A stretch of 64,000 bases of DNA. Origin: Micromonospora peucetia. GTDB taxonomy: Bacteria > Actinomycetota > Actinomycetes > Mycobacteriales > Micromonosporaceae. The stretch spans positions 124,001-188,000 of the forward strand of contig NZ_FMIC01000002.1 of the NCBI RefSeq assembly GCF_900091625.1, read 5' to 3'. Of this stretch, positions 41,094 to 50,655 are shown in pieces (position 1 is the first letter of the stretch; each line of letters opens with the position of its first letter). Below the pieces are notes generated by a model. It was given only the letters and a program-made list of their open reading frames with translations, was not told where the DNA came from and did no database searches. A program made the translations under genes and the position numbers.

Positions 41094-42139
41094 TTAGGCG
41101 GAGGCACGTTCGACGAGTTGGGTGTCGAGCAGGATGTGGGGGACGGGAGTTCGTCGCCACGGATGCGGGAGACCAGCAGGCGGGCCATCTGCCGGCCCAT
41201 CTCCTCCACCGGCTGGTGGACGGTGGTCAGCGGTGGCTCGGACTGCCGGGCGATGGCGGCGTCGTCGAAGCCGATCACCGCCACGTCCTCCGGCACCCGG
41301 CGACCCGCCTCGCGCAGCGCGCGCAGCGCCCCGAACGCCATCAGGTCGGAGGCGACGAAGACGGCGTCGAGATCGGGGCAGACCTCCAGCAGCCGGCGCA
41401 TCCCGGCCGCCCCGCTGCCCTCGCTGAAGTCGCCGTACGTGATCAGGTCGGGGTTGACCCCGCCCCCGGCGGCCCTGACCGCCTCCTTGTAGCCGGTCAG
41501 CCGGCCCAGGCCGGCGCCCATGTCCTGGGGGCCGGCGATGGTGGCGATGCGCCGCCGTCCTCGGCCGGCCAGGTGTTCCACCGCCCGCCGGGCGCCGCCG
41601 ACGTTGTCCACGTCGACGTAGTACGCCGGCTGCGCGCCGGGTTGCAGCATCCGGGCCGGCCGGCCGCCGAGCACGGTGGGCAGGCCGCGCTCCTCCAGCA
41701 GGGTGGGCAGCGGGTCGGAGTCGTGCAGCGACAGCAGCAGGACCCCGTCGACGTGCTGGTTGGTCAGGTGGTGCTCGACCCGTTCCCGCTCGATCGGCGA
41801 CTGCACCATGGCGAGCCAGAGTTGCAACGGGGTCTCCAGCAGCCCCGAGCTGACTCCCCGGACGATGCCGGCGAAGAACGGCTCGGTGAAGACCCGGTCG
41901 CCGGATTCCGAGACCACCAGGGCGATGGAGTCGGTGCGCTGGGTGACCAGGGCGCGGGCGGCCCGGTTCGGCACGTACCCCAACTCGGCGATGGCCTGCT
42001 GCACCGCGGCGCGCGCCTCGGGGCTCACCTGGGGTGAGCCGTTGACCACCCGGGAGACCGTCCCGCGACCGACGCCGGCGCGGGCGGCGACGGCGTCGAG
42101 GGTCGGGCGCCCGAGCGACCGGGTGCGCTGCGTTGTCAT
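41094..42139 (-). CDS. cebR: CebR-like LacI-family repressor with an apparent frameshift near the 3' end
   Basis: LacI-family regulator of cellobiose/cello-oligosaccharide use. The N-terminal helix-turn-helix TLDAVAARAGVGRGTVSRVV and the ligand domain are intact. After GDELPSP (about residue 331) the frame turns into low-complexity sequence running to 40901. Adding one C to the C5 run (G at 41138-41142, plus strand) restores HILLDTQLVERASA and a TAA at 41094-41096, the normal family ending, giving about 348 residues. Either a sequencing error or a real lesion. The operators that fit this regulator lie at 34516, 47131 and 47184. ATG at 42139. Last gene of the ceb cluster, 85 bp after the glucosidase. 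Confidence 0.88.
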
Positions 42140-42224
42140 TGTCTGCTCCTCCGACGGCGGACCGGCCCCGGCGCCACCCCGCGCGGGGTGACGTCGGGGC
42201 CGCCCGTTGATGGCTGGCCCCGGC

Positions 42225-43658
42225 CTATTGTGCGGCCAGACCGTTGCGTCGGATCACCTCGGCGTACCACCTGGCGCTGGACTTGGGGATACGGACCTGA
42301 CTGTCGTAGTCGACGTGGACCATCCCGAACCGCTTGGTGTAGCCCCAGGCCCACTCGAAATTATCCATCAGCGACCAGGCGAAGTATCCGCGCAGGGGCA
42401 CCCCGGCCTCGATCGCCTGGTGCGCGGCGCGCAGGTGGGCGTCGAAGTATGCCAGCCGGTCGACGTCGTCGACCTGCCCGTCGACCACCTCGTCGACGAA
42501 GGCGGAGCCGTTCTCGGTGACGTAGAGGGGCAGGTCGGTGTACTCCTCGTGCACCCGGCGCAGCGTCTCCACCAGACCGGGGGCGTCGATCTCCCAGTTC
42601 ATGTCGGTGACCGGGACGCCCCGGGTGACGAATCGGACGTCCTCGCTGCCCGGCCAGCACGACGGCGCCCGCCAGTACGGCTCCGGCTCGGCGCCGGGGA
42701 CCGCTGCGGCGACGACGTGGCGGCTGTAGTAGTTGACGCCGACCACGTCCAGCGGGGTGGAGATGGTCGCCAGGTCGCCGTCGCGCACGTGCCCGAAGTC
42801 GGTGATCCCGGCGAGGTCGGCCGTCAGGTCCGCCGGGTAGGACCCGCGCAGCAGCGGGTCCAGGAAGAACCGGTTGGCCAGCCCGTCGATGCGCCGTGCG
42901 GCGTCGATGTCGGCGGGCGCGTCGCTGGCCGGGGTGACCGGGTAGAGGTTGACCGTCACCCCGACCTCGGCGGTCGGCCGGGCCGCCCGCAGCGCCCGCA
43001 CGGCGAGGCCGTGGCCGAGCATCAGGTGATGTCCGGCCCGGACGGCGTCGGCGCCGTCCGAGCGGCCCGGCGCGTGCACGCCGGAGCCGTAGCCGAGGAA
43101 CGCCGAGCACCACGGCTCGTTGAGCGTGGTCCAGTAGCGCACCCGGTCGCCGAGCGCGTCGGCGACCAGGGTGGTGTAGTCGGCGAACCGCGCGGCGGTG
43201 TCCCGGGCCGGCCAGCCGCCGGCGTCCTCCAGCGGCTGCGGCAGGTCCCAGTGGTAGAGGGTGAGCCACGGCTCGATCCCGTGCGCCAGCAACTCGTCGA
43301 CGAGCCGGCGGTAGAAGTCGAGCCCTTCGGCGTTGGCCGGGCCGCTGCCGCCGGGCTGCACCCGGGGCCAGGAGACCGAGAAGCGGTACGACCTCAGCCC
43401 CAGCTCGGCCATCAGCGCGACGTCGGCGCCGAGCCGGTGGTAGTGGTCGCAGGCCACGTCGCCGGTGTGTCCCTCGACTGTTCGGCCGGGGGTGTGGCTG
43501 AAGGTGTCCCAGATCGACGGGGTCCGGCCGCCCTCGGCCGCCGCGCCCTCGATCTGGTACGCGGCGGTGGCCGCGCCCCAGATGAAGCCGGGCGGGAAGG
43601 TCAGCGGCGGACGGTCGTCGAGGACGCCGACGGCGGGCGGGCTGGCGGGGTTGCTCAC
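42225..43658 (-). CDS. bglB: GH1 beta-glucosidase
   Basis: 477 residues, cytoplasmic (no signal peptide). [20 protein letters not shown] at the N-terminus, acid/base Glu in TLNEPW, nucleophile Glu in YVTENGSAF, and the closing [15 protein letters not shown]. Hydrolyses imported cellobiose to glucose. The GTG at 43658 overlaps the cebG stop as GTGA, so it is the fourth gene of the ceb transcript. Confidence 0.96.
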   Translation of the reverse strand: MSNPASPPAVGVLDDRPPLTFPPGFIWGAATAAYQIEGAAAEGGRTPSIWDTFSHTPGRTVEGHTGDVACDHYHRLGADVALMAELGLRSYRFSVSWPRVQPGGSGPANAEGLDFYRRLVDELLAHGIEPWLTLYHWDLPQPLEDAGGWPARDTAARFADYTTLVADALGDRVRYWTTLNEPWCSAFLGYGSGVHAPGRSDGADAVRAGHHLMLGHGLAVRALRAARPTAEVGVTVNLYPVTPASDAPADIDAARRIDGLANRFFLDPLLRGSYPADLTADLAGITDFGHVRDGDLATISTPLDVVGVNYYSRHVVAAAVPGAEPEPYWRAPSCWPGSEDVRFVTRGVPVTDMNWEIDAPGLVETLRRVHEEYTDLPLYVTENGSAFVDEVVDGQVDDVDRLAYFDAHLRAAHQAIEAGVPLRGYFAWSLMDNFEWAWGYTKRFGMVHVDYDSQVRIPKSSARWYAEVIRRNGLAAQ

Positions 43659-44497
43659 GACTTGACGGCGCCTTCCATGATGCCGCCGACGATCTGGCGG
43701 CCGAACACGATGAACACGATCACCAACGGTAGGGTGCCGACCGCCGTGGCGGCGAACACCTGTGAGTAGTCGGTGTAGTAGGCGTACGACAGGAAGGCCA
43801 GCGAGACCTGGAGGGTCGGGTTCTCGGAGGTGAGCACCGCGTACGGCCACAGGAACGAGTTCCAGGTCTCCATGAAGGTCAGCAGGCCGAGCACGGCGGC
43901 GGCCGGACGCAGCGCCGGCAGCACGATGCTCCAGTAGATCCGGAAGGTGCTCGCCCCGTCGACCCGGCCCGCCTCGATCAGCTCGTCGGAGATGGCCTGG
44001 GTGGCGTACTGCCGCATCATGAACACGCCGAACGCGCTGACCAGGAACGGCACGGTCACCGCGTAGAGGGTGTCGAACCAGTTCAGGTCCTGGATCATGC
44101 CCCAGAGCGGGATGAGCCCGAGCTGTGTCGGGATCATCATGGTGACGATGATCGTCAGCAGCAGGGCGTTGCGGCCCCGGAAGCGCAGCTTGGCGAAGGC
44201 GAAGCCGGCCAGCGAGCCGGTGATCACCACGGAGACCGTCACGACGCCGGAGACGATCACCGAGTTGAGCAGGCCGGTGAGGAAGTTCGCCGCGTCGTTG
44301 TCGAGCACCCGGCCGAAGTTGCCGCCGAACGACCCGGCCGGCGTGACCGGCGGCGGGACGTCGTTGATCGAGTCTAGGCTGCGGGTGGCGATGACCACCA
44401 TGTAGTAGAACGGGTAGATCGAGAACAGCGTCGCCAGGACGAGCGCGACGTAGGTCAGTGGGCTGGTGCGCCACAGGCGCCGGGATGCCGAGTTCAT
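43655..44497 (-). CDS. cebG: Cellobiose ABC transporter permease CebG
   Basis: 280 residues, six membrane helices, MalG class. The ATPase-coupling EAA loop reads [20 protein letters not shown]. Partners cebF and cebE; the ATPase (MsiK type) is not in the window. ATG at 44497 chosen because the hydrophobic N-terminus begins there; the frame upstream lies in cebF. Confidence 0.93.
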   Translation of the reverse strand: MNSASRRLWRTSPLTYVALVLATLFSIYPFYYMVVIATRSLDSINDVPPPVTPAGSFGGNFGRVLDNDAANFLTGLLNSVIVSGVVTVSVVITGSLAGFAFAKLRFRGRNALLLTIIVTMMIPTQLGLIPLWGMIQDLNWFDTLYAVTVPFLVSAFGVFMMRQYATQAISDELIEAGRVDGASTFRIYWSIVLPALRPAAAVLGLLTFMETWNSFLWPYAVLTSENPTLQVSLAFLSYAYYTDYSQVFAATAVGTLPLVIVFIVFGRQIVGGIMEGAVKS

Positions 44498-44508
44498 CTC
44501 CGCGTTCC

Positions 44509-45480
44509 TCACTTCACCGTGCGGCGGACGAGCAGGAAGTTGATCCCCGAGACGAGGGCGATCATCAGGAACATCGCCCAGGCGACCGCGGCGCCGTAGC
44601 CGGCGGTGTTGAGGTTCTCGATGCCCAGCTCGTACATGTACATGGCCAGGGTCTGGAACTCGCGCTGGTCGCCGCCGATGATGTTGCCGTTGGCGAAGAC
44701 GAGCGGCTCGGTGAAGAGCTGGAGCCCGCCGATGGTGGAGAGGATCACCACGAAGACGAAGGTCGGCGTGAGCATCGGCAGGGTGATCCGCCAGAACTGC
44801 TTCCACTGGCTGGCGCCGTCGAGCGACGCCGCCTCGTACAGGTCACGCGGGATGGCCTGCATGCCCGCGAGCAGGATCAGGGTGTTGTAGCCGGTCCACC
44901 GCCAGTTGACCATGGAGGCGATGGCGGTCCAGGAGCTCCACCGTTCGGCGTCCCAGTCGACGGCGTCGATCCCGACGAAGCTGAGCAGCCAGTTGATCAC
45001 GCCGAAGTCGCGCTGGAAGAGCATGCCGAAGACGATCGCCACGGCGGTCACCGAGACCACGTTCGGCATGAAGATCGCCATCCGGAACAGGGTGCGTGCG
45101 CGCAGGAAGGTGCGGTTGAGCAGGTTCGCCAGGAACAGGGCGAGCAGCAGCTGCGGGATGGTCGACAGCAGGAAGATGCCGAACGTGTTTAGCGTGGCGT
45201 TCCAGAAGTACTCGTCCTTGACCAGGGCGACGTAGTTGTCGAACCCGACGAAGCTGTGGTCGCCGATCAGGTTCCAGTCGTGCAGGGACATCCAGGCGGT
45301 CCGCAGCATCGGGTAGAGCCCGAAGATGCCGAAGACCACGAAGAACGGCGCGATGTACAGGTACGGCGAGTACTTCAGGTCCAGCCGGGTCAGCGAGTGC
45401 GACCGGGACCGGCGCCGCGCGGGCGGGCGGGGTGGCGGTGCGGCGGGCGACGGCGGCGCCGTCGTGGCCGAGAGGCTCAT
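44509..45480 (-). CDS. cebF: Cellobiose ABC transporter permease CebF
   Basis: 323 residues, six membrane helices after a Pro/Arg-rich cytoplasmic N-terminus. EAA loop [20 protein letters not shown]. MalF class. ATG at 45480 has GGAAAGG upstream. It is separated from cebE by 236 bp containing a 41-42 bp tandem repeat; cebG follows after 11 bp. Confidence 0.93.
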   Translation of the reverse strand: MSLSATTAPPSPAAPPPRPPARRRSRSHSLTRLDLKYSPYLYIAPFFVVFGIFGLYPMLRTAWMSLHDWNLIGDHSFVGFDNYVALVKDEYFWNATLNTFGIFLLSTIPQLLLALFLANLLNRTFLRARTLFRMAIFMPNVVSVTAVAIVFGMLFQRDFGVINWLLSFVGIDAVDWDAERWSSWTAIASMVNWRWTGYNTLILLAGMQAIPRDLYEAASLDGASQWKQFWRITLPMLTPTFVFVVILSTIGGLQLFTEPLVFANGNIIGGDQREFQTLAMYMYELGIENLNTAGYGAAVAWAMFLMIALVSGINFLLVRRTVK

Positions 45481-45528
45481 GCGGGGTCCTTTCCCGGCGT
45501 CGGCGCGGGCGCGCGCCGACGCCCAGGC

Positions 45529-45650
45529 GCTGTTACGCGGTACAGAACGGCTCCGGTGGCGTCCCATGGCGCTGTTACGCGGTACGGAACGGTCCGGTCG
45601 CGTCCCATGGCGCTGTTACGCGGTACGGGACGGCTCCGGTCGCGTCCGGG
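45529..45650 (-). repeat. 41-42 bp tandem repeat between cebE and cebF
   Basis: Units beginning GCTGTTACGCGGTAC at 45529, 45571 and 45612, each followed by a CGG-TCCGGT-GCGTCC segment; the third is cut short. On the transcribed strand it lies between the solute-binding protein and permease genes, where a processing or attenuation hairpin often sets subunit ratio. No strong stem was found inside one unit. Confidence 0.8.
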
Positions 45651-45716
45651 GGCGGTGCGGGACGGCGCGGGTGGCGCCCGGGGGTGGACCCGGACGCCAC
45701 CTGGCGACGAGGTGGG

Positions 45717-47009
45717 TCAGAAGGCGCCCTGCGTCTTGGCGTCCTTGGCGAACTGCTCCCAGGCCTTGTCCTTCTTGGCCTGCCCGTTCTCGTACGAGCG
45801 CAGCGCCGGCTCGAACGCGTTCTCCTTCACCGCCTGGTGCTTCGGCCCGAGGTGCAGCGGCTGGATCTTGGCGACGCTCTCACCGAAGATCTTGCCGGTC
45901 GGCGCGTTGTTGAAGTACTCGTTGCTGTAGGCGAGGAACTCCTGGTTCTTCAACGCCTCCAGGTTGGTCGGCAGCGGGCCCTTGAGCTTGAACGCCGCCA
46001 CCTGGCTCTGCGCGTTGGTGAGGTACTCGGCGAGCTTCGCCGCCTCCTTCTGGTGCTTGCTCTGGGTCGGCACGCCGAGCCAGGAGCCACCCCAGTTGCC
46101 GGCGCCGCCGGGCACCGGGGCGACGTCCCACTTGCCCTTGTTCTCGGGGCCGGAGTTGTCCGCGACGATGCCGAGCATCCAGGACGGGCAGAAGGTCGCC
46201 GCGAAGGTGCCCTGCTTGAAGCCGGCCGACCACTCCGGCGACCAGGTGGCCGTCTCGGCGGTGATGTTGGCGTCGGCCATCGCGACCGCGGTGTCCCAGG
46301 AGGTCTTCACCGCCGCGCTCTTCTCGGCGACGACGTTGTCGTCCTTGTCGTAGAACAGGTCGCCGCCCTGCTGGAACATCACGGCGCTGGCGGCGGTGGT
46401 GACCGAGTCGAGCAGGCCCTTGCCGGTGGCGGTGCGGTACTTCTTGCCGGTCTCGATGAAGCCGTTCCAGTCCGGCCAGAGCGCCGCGACCTGATCCCGC
46501 TCGACCGGCAGCTTGGCCGCCTCGAAGAGGTCCCGGCGGTAGCAGACGGCGAGGCTGCCGACGTCGGTCGGCAGGCCGATCAGCCGGCCGTCGGGCGCCT
46601 TGCCCAGCTCCCACTTCCAGGGCAGGTAGTCCTTGCTGTGGTCGGCTACCAGCGGAGCGAGGTCGGCCCAGTTGGCCGGGTTGGCCTTGAACTCGTTGAG
46701 GATGCCCTCTTCGAGGGCGACCACGTCGGCCGCGCCCTTGCCGGTGGCGAGCGCCCGGACGATCTTCGGCCGGTACTCGTTGAGCTGTGCGGTCTTGCGC
46801 AGCTCGACCTTGATGCCGGTGTCCTTCTCGTACTGCTTGATGATCTCGTCGTAACCGAACTCGCCGAACGTGTCGACGACCAGCTTGGCGGGCTTCTCGC
46901 CGGCCGCCGGCGTGTCGTCGTCCTTGCCGCAGGCCGCGAGACCGCCGATGGCGGTGAGCGCGGCCAGGGCGGCAGCCGCCATGCGGGTACGCCGCGTGGT
47001 GAGGCTCAT
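45717..47009 (-). CDS. cebE: Cellobiose-binding lipoprotein CebE
   Basis: 430 residues. Lipoprotein signal with lipobox LAAC (C27), then a family-1 solute-binding fold: LVVDTFGEFGYDEIIKQYEK, TDVGSLAVCYRRDLFE, WLGVPTQSKHQKEAAKLAEY. Extracellular receptor of the CebEFG importer. ATG at 47009 with AAAGAGGGG upstream. First gene of the cluster, preceded by a promoter flanked by two CebR sites. Confidence 0.95.
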   Translation of the reverse strand: MSLTTRRTRMAAAALAALTAIGGLAACGKDDDTPAAGEKPAKLVVDTFGEFGYDEIIKQYEKDTGIKVELRKTAQLNEYRPKIVRALATGKGAADVVALEEGILNEFKANPANWADLAPLVADHSKDYLPWKWELGKAPDGRLIGLPTDVGSLAVCYRRDLFEAAKLPVERDQVAALWPDWNGFIETGKKYRTATGKGLLDSVTTAASAVMFQQGGDLFYDKDDNVVAEKSAAVKTSWDTAVAMADANITAETATWSPEWSAGFKQGTFAATFCPSWMLGIVADNSGPENKGKWDVAPVPGGAGNWGGSWLGVPTQSKHQKEAAKLAEYLTNAQSQVAAFKLKGPLPTNLEALKNQEFLAYSNEYFNNAPTGKIFGESVAKIQPLHLGPKHQAVKENAFEPALRSYENGQAKKDKAWEQFAKDAKTQGAF

Positions 47010-47130
47010 CGGAGACCCCTCTTTCGGTGGTGAGGCTGACTCGGGTGTGGTGGGGGGTGCGCGCCGTCGGCGCCGGACGGGCTGGCGGTCGACGACCGGA
47101 GCGGGGCACGGGTGATTCGTGCCACGTTCA

Positions 47131-47144
47131 CGGGAGCGCTCCCA
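47131..47144. promoter_or_regulatory. CebR operator 1 (at cebE transcription start)
   Basis: CGGGAGCGCTCCCA; falls directly downstream of the -10 of the cebE promoter, so bound repressor would block initiation. Confidence 0.85.
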
Positions 47145-47146
47145 TG

Positions 47147-47175
47147 AGATTGCCGGCGGGTGTCAGAGGTGTCAA
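47147..47175 (-). promoter_or_regulatory. cebE promoter
   Basis: Minus strand: TTGACA (47175-47170), 17-nt spacer, CAATCT (47152-47147). Predicted start near 47140, inside operator 1; operator 2 lies 9 bp upstream of the -35. Confidence 0.7.
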
Positions 47176-47183
47176 TAGACCTA

Positions 47184-47197
47184 TGGGAGCGTTCCCA
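47184..47197. promoter_or_regulatory. CebR operator 2 (upstream of cebE -35)
   Basis: TGGGAGCGTTCCCA, one change from the CebR consensus. Centre is 53 bp from operator 1, five helical turns, which would suit cooperative binding or looping. Confidence 0.8.
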
Positions 47198-47270
47198 GAT
47201 CGTTACCGCGAGTGTGCTCGACCCGATCGCCGGGTGTCCTGGGCCCGTCCGGCCGGCGTCGGCCGGGCGA

Positions 47271-47816
47271 TCAGCAGAAGCGGCGCAACAGGGTGCCGGC
47301 CCGGTCGGCGTCGAAGGCGGCCGGGTCGAACCGGTCGCCCACCCGGTCCCGCGTCTCCGCGTGCTCGGGGTGGCCCGGGTCCGCCAGCACGGCCAACAGC
47401 GCCCGGTAGCCGACCGCGCCCCCGACGCCCTCCGGCGGGCACGCCCGCTCGCCGTCCAGGCAGGACGGGTACCGCTCGTCCGGTTCGGCGGTGAAGGCGT
47501 CCTCCACCAGCAGGTCGTGCTCCCACCAGTCGCCGAAGTCGTACGTGTAGTGGAAGCGGCTGCCCTTACCGACCAGCGCGTCGAGCCGGGCGTCCAACTC
47601 GTCGTGCAGGGCCAGCTCGCCGTCGGGGTCCGGCTCGCCGTACTGGCGGCCCTCGATCTCGAACGAGTGCAGGTGGCAGTCCCGCCAGCCCATGCCGTGC
47701 TGCACCACCCGGTGCAGCCGGTCCAGGGTGTAGCCGCCCGGGACGAGCACCCGGCGCCAGACGGCCGGTCGGACCCCGGCCAGGGAAATCTTCAGCTGGA
47801 AGATCTGACGCGACAT
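47271..47816 (-). CDS. Plasmid pRiA4b ORF-3-like protein
   Basis: 181 residues. QLKISLAGVRPAVWRRVLVP, LHRVVQHGMGWRDCHLHSFE and FHYTYDFGDWWEHDLLVE are the family signature; CPPEGVGGAVGYRALLAVLA follows. A conserved chromosomal and plasmid family with no known function. ATG at 47816. Upstream it faces the RibD-type gene. No sign of mobility here despite the name. Confidence 0.92.
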   Translation of the reverse strand: MSRQIFQLKISLAGVRPAVWRRVLVPGGYTLDRLHRVVQHGMGWRDCHLHSFEIEGRQYGEPDPDGELALHDELDARLDALVGKGSRFHYTYDFGDWWEHDLLVEDAFTAEPDERYPSCLDGERACPPEGVGGAVGYRALLAVLADPGHPEHAETRDRVGDRFDPAAFDADRAGTLLRRFC

Positions 47817-47966
47817 GCTGTCCCATCCTTGCTCGGCATAGGCTGCGGGCATGATCTGCCGAGCGTGCCGGGCCAGGCGGCACGACGACTGTCCGGGGCG
47901 GAACTGGTGCGACTGCCAGCACCGTACCCCCCGGCCCACCCCTCCGGTCACCGGTCCGGCCGGCGA

Positions 47967-48713
47967 ATGAGCGTCGGAATCCCGATCTCGGCGCTCTGGC
48001 CGGAGCCGTCCGCGCGGCCGTTGGACGACGCCGCGCTCACCGCGCGCTACGGTCGGGCCGACCGCCCCCACCTGCGGATGAACTTCGTGACCAGCGTCGA
48101 CGGCGGAGTAGCCGTCGACGGCTACTCCGCCGGGCTCTCCGGCGAGCCGGACAAGCGCGTCTTCGGCCTGCTGCGGATGCTCTGCGACGCCCTGGTCGTG
48201 GCCGCCGGCACGCTGCGGCACGAGGGCTACCGGGCGGTCCGCCTCAACGAGCGACGCCGGACGTGGCGCCGCGAGCAGGGCCTGTCCGAGTACCCGACGC
48301 TGGTCGTCGTCTCCGGCTCGCTCGACCTCGACCCGGCACAGGCCGCGTTCGCCGACGCGCCGGTGCGACCCGTGGTGCTCACCCGGGCCGACGCGCCGGC
48401 GCCGCCCGGGCTCGCCGAGGTCGCCGACGTGGTGCGCTGCGGCGACGACCGGGTCGACCTCGCGGCGGGCCTGGCCGAGCTGCGCCGCCGCGGCCTCGAC
48501 CAGGTGCTCTGCGAGGGTGGGCCGCACCTGTTCGGCGCGCTCACCGCCGCCGACCTGGTGGACGAGGTCTGCCTCACCGTCGCCCCGCTGCTCGCCGGGG
48601 CGGGCCCGGGACGGATCACCGCCGGCGACCCGAGCCAGGTACGCCACCTGCTGCTGCGACACGTGCTCGCCGCCGCCGACGGGGTGCTCATGCTCCGCTA
48701 CGCCCGCGACTGA
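47967..48713 (+). CDS. RibD C-terminal-domain reductase (pyrimidine reductase family)
   Basis: 248 residues, dihydrofolate-reductase fold. RMNFVTSVDGGVAVDGYSAG binds NADPH; DALVVAAGTLRHEGY and QVLCEGGPHLFGALTAADLV are typical of RibD_C proteins. Stand-alone, without deaminase domain, so it could be the riboflavin reductase step or an oxidoreductase of unknown substrate. ATG at 47967. The herA gene begins 144 bp downstream. Confidence 0.88.
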   Translation: MSVGIPISALWPEPSARPLDDAALTARYGRADRPHLRMNFVTSVDGGVAVDGYSAGLSGEPDKRVFGLLRMLCDALVVAAGTLRHEGYRAVRLNERRRTWRREQGLSEYPTLVVVSGSLDLDPAQAAFADAPVRPVVLTRADAPAPPGLAEVADVVRCGDDRVDLAAGLAELRRRGLDQVLCEGGPHLFGALTAADLVDEVCLTVAPLLAGAGPGRITAGDPSQVRHLLLRHVLAAADGVLMLRYARD

Positions 48714-48857
48714 CCGTGGCCGGTCGGGCACGCTGCGGCTGACGCCCGGCGCCGGTGACGTGGCGTCCGCCGCGTCGCGTGGCAACCTGTCGTACTCCTC
48801 GGGCAGGATGCAGGGCGTGTGCCCCGACCGCGACGACCAGCCGACCGGAGTTGCCCG

Positions 48858-50612
48858 ATGACTGACGACGGGTTCGACGGCCCGGGCGAGATGGTCGGCC
48901 GGGTGCTGGGCACAGCCGACGCCACCCCCCTGCAGTTCTGGACCGCGGTCGCCCCCGACAGCTACCTCCAGCTCGACGACGTCGTGGTGACCCGGCGGGA
49001 GCTGCCCGACCGGGAGCCGGTGACGATCGCCGGGGTGGTCACGCAGGTGCGCGCCCGGCACGAGGGCGCCCAGTTCGACTCCGACGTCTTCGCCATCGCC
49101 GACGGCACACTGCCCGCCCAGGTGCAGGAGGCCGCCGAGATCACCACCACCCGCGTCGACCCGGAGCTCTACGTGCCGCCGTCGCCCGGTGCGGTGGTGT
49201 ACCGCGCCGAGGGCGACGCCCGGGACCGGGCGCTGCACTTCGACCGGATGGAGCGGCGCATCCCGATGGGCATGGGCCGCGACGGGGTGCCGGTCTACCT
49301 CAACGCCGACTTCCTCGACGGCAGCCGGGGCGCGCACGTGTCGATCTCCGGCATCTCCGGGGTCGCCACGAAGACGAGTTTCGCCACCTTCCTGCTCTAC
49401 TCGGTCTTCCGCTCCGGCGTGCTGGGCGGCGACGCGGTCAACGCCAAGGCGCTCATCTTCAACGTCAAGGGCGAGGATCTGCTCTTCCTCGACCACCCCA
49501 ACACCCGGCTGGACGACGCCACCCGCGCCTCGTACGCGAAGCTCGGCCTGGTCGCCGGCGCCTTCCCGGACGTGCGGGTCTACGCCCCGCCCAGGGTCGG
49601 CGACTCCTCCGGCACGCCGGACGTGAGCAGCCGGCTCACCGGGGTCGACAGCTTCTACTGGACGCTGAGCGAGTTCTGCGCGGACCGCCTGCTGCCCTAC
49701 GTGTTCGCCGACGCAGACGACGAACGCCAGCAGTACACGATGGTCGTGCACTCGGTCGCCGCGCACCTGGCCCGGCACGCCCAGCCCGCCGACGGCGGGG
49801 TGAGCCTCGACGGGGTGCGGCTCGGCTCGTACGCCGATCTGGTCGACCACATCGTCGACCAGCTCAACGACGACGAGACCCGCTCCGACTGGGCCGGCAG
49901 CGCGGTCGGGCTGGGCACGGTCAACGCCTTCGCCCGCCGGTTGATCGGCAGCAAGAAGGACCTCTCCCGGCTGATCCGGGGTGACCTGGCCACCCGCCGC
50001 CCGCACTCGATCAACACCGCCGAGAGCGCCCAGGTCACCGTGGTCGACCTGCACAACCTGCCGGACCGCGCGCAGCGCTTCGTGGTCGGCGTGACGCTCA
50101 AGAGCGAGTTCGAGCGCAAGGAGAAGTCCGGCACGGCCAAGCCGCTGCTCTTCGTGGTGCTCGACGAGCTCAACAAGTACGCCCCCCGCGAGGGGTCCTC
50201 CCCCATCAAGGAGGTGCTGCTCGACATCGCCGAGCGGGGCCGCTCGCTCGGGGTGATCCTGGTCGGCGCCCAGCAGACGGCGAGCGAGGTGGAGCGGCGG
50301 ATCGTCACCAACTCGGCGGTCCGGGTGGTCGGCCGGCTCGACCCGGCCGAGGCGTCCCGCCCGGAGTACGGCTTCCTGCCGCCCGCCCAGCGGCAGCGCG
50401 CGCTGTTGGCCAAGCCGGGCACGATGTTCGTCAACCAGCCCGACATCCCGGTGCCGCTCTGCCTGGAGTTCCCGTTCCCGGCCTGGGCCACCCGGGTCTC
50501 CGAGGCCGGCCGCGCCCCGTCCGAGACGCTCCGGTCGATCACCCAGTCCGCCGATCCGTTCGCGGTCGTCGGCTCGGGTGGCGCCACCTCCGACGACGAC
50601 ATCCCGTTCTAG
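48858..50612 (+). CDS. herA: HerA-like DNA-pumping ATPase with an unusual P-loop
   Basis: 584 residues. N-terminal HAS-barrel (about 11-115), then a HerA/FtsK-type RecA domain. The P-loop reads GISGVATKTSF (165-175), lacking the last Gly of GxxGxGK(S/T) but keeping Lys-Thr. Walker B LLFVVLDELNKYAP, a sensor VILVGAQQTASEVERRI and the C-terminal arginine region RVVGRLDPAEA are present. HerA hexamers translocate DNA and feed the NurA nuclease during end resection. ATG at 48858. Followed 43 bp later, across a linker-repeat fragment, by sbcD, sbcC and nurA. Confidence 0.9.
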   Translation: MTDDGFDGPGEMVGRVLGTADATPLQFWTAVAPDSYLQLDDVVVTRRELPDREPVTIAGVVTQVRARHEGAQFDSDVFAIADGTLPAQVQEAAEITTTRVDPELYVPPSPGAVVYRAEGDARDRALHFDRMERRIPMGMGRDGVPVYLNADFLDGSRGAHVSISGISGVATKTSFATFLLYSVFRSGVLGGDAVNAKALIFNVKGEDLLFLDHPNTRLDDATRASYAKLGLVAGAFPDVRVYAPPRVGDSSGTPDVSSRLTGVDSFYWTLSEFCADRLLPYVFADADDERQQYTMVVHSVAAHLARHAQPADGGVSLDGVRLGSYADLVDHIVDQLNDDETRSDWAGSAVGLGTVNAFARRLIGSKKDLSRLIRGDLATRRPHSINTAESAQVTVVDLHNLPDRAQRFVVGVTLKSEFERKEKSGTAKPLLFVVLDELNKYAPREGSSPIKEVLLDIAERGRSLGVILVGAQQTASEVERRIVTNSAVRVVGRLDPAEASRPEYGFLPPAQRQRALLAKPGTMFVNQPDIPVPLCLEFPFPAWATRVSEAGRAPSETLRSITQSADPFAVVGSGGATSDDDIPF

Positions 50613-50620
50613 GGGACCCG

Positions 50621-50641
50621 GTGAACCCCACAGTCGCGAAC
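50621..50641 (+). repeat. Operon-internal linker repeat, 3' half
   Basis: Matches the 3' end of the 42-47 bp element at 18 of 21 positions (GCGAGCCCCGCAGTCGCGAAC type) and, as elsewhere, leads into a GAAGGGCGG ribosome-binding region, here of sbcD. Confidence 0.75.
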
Positions 50642-50655
50642 GAAGGGCGGGCACC

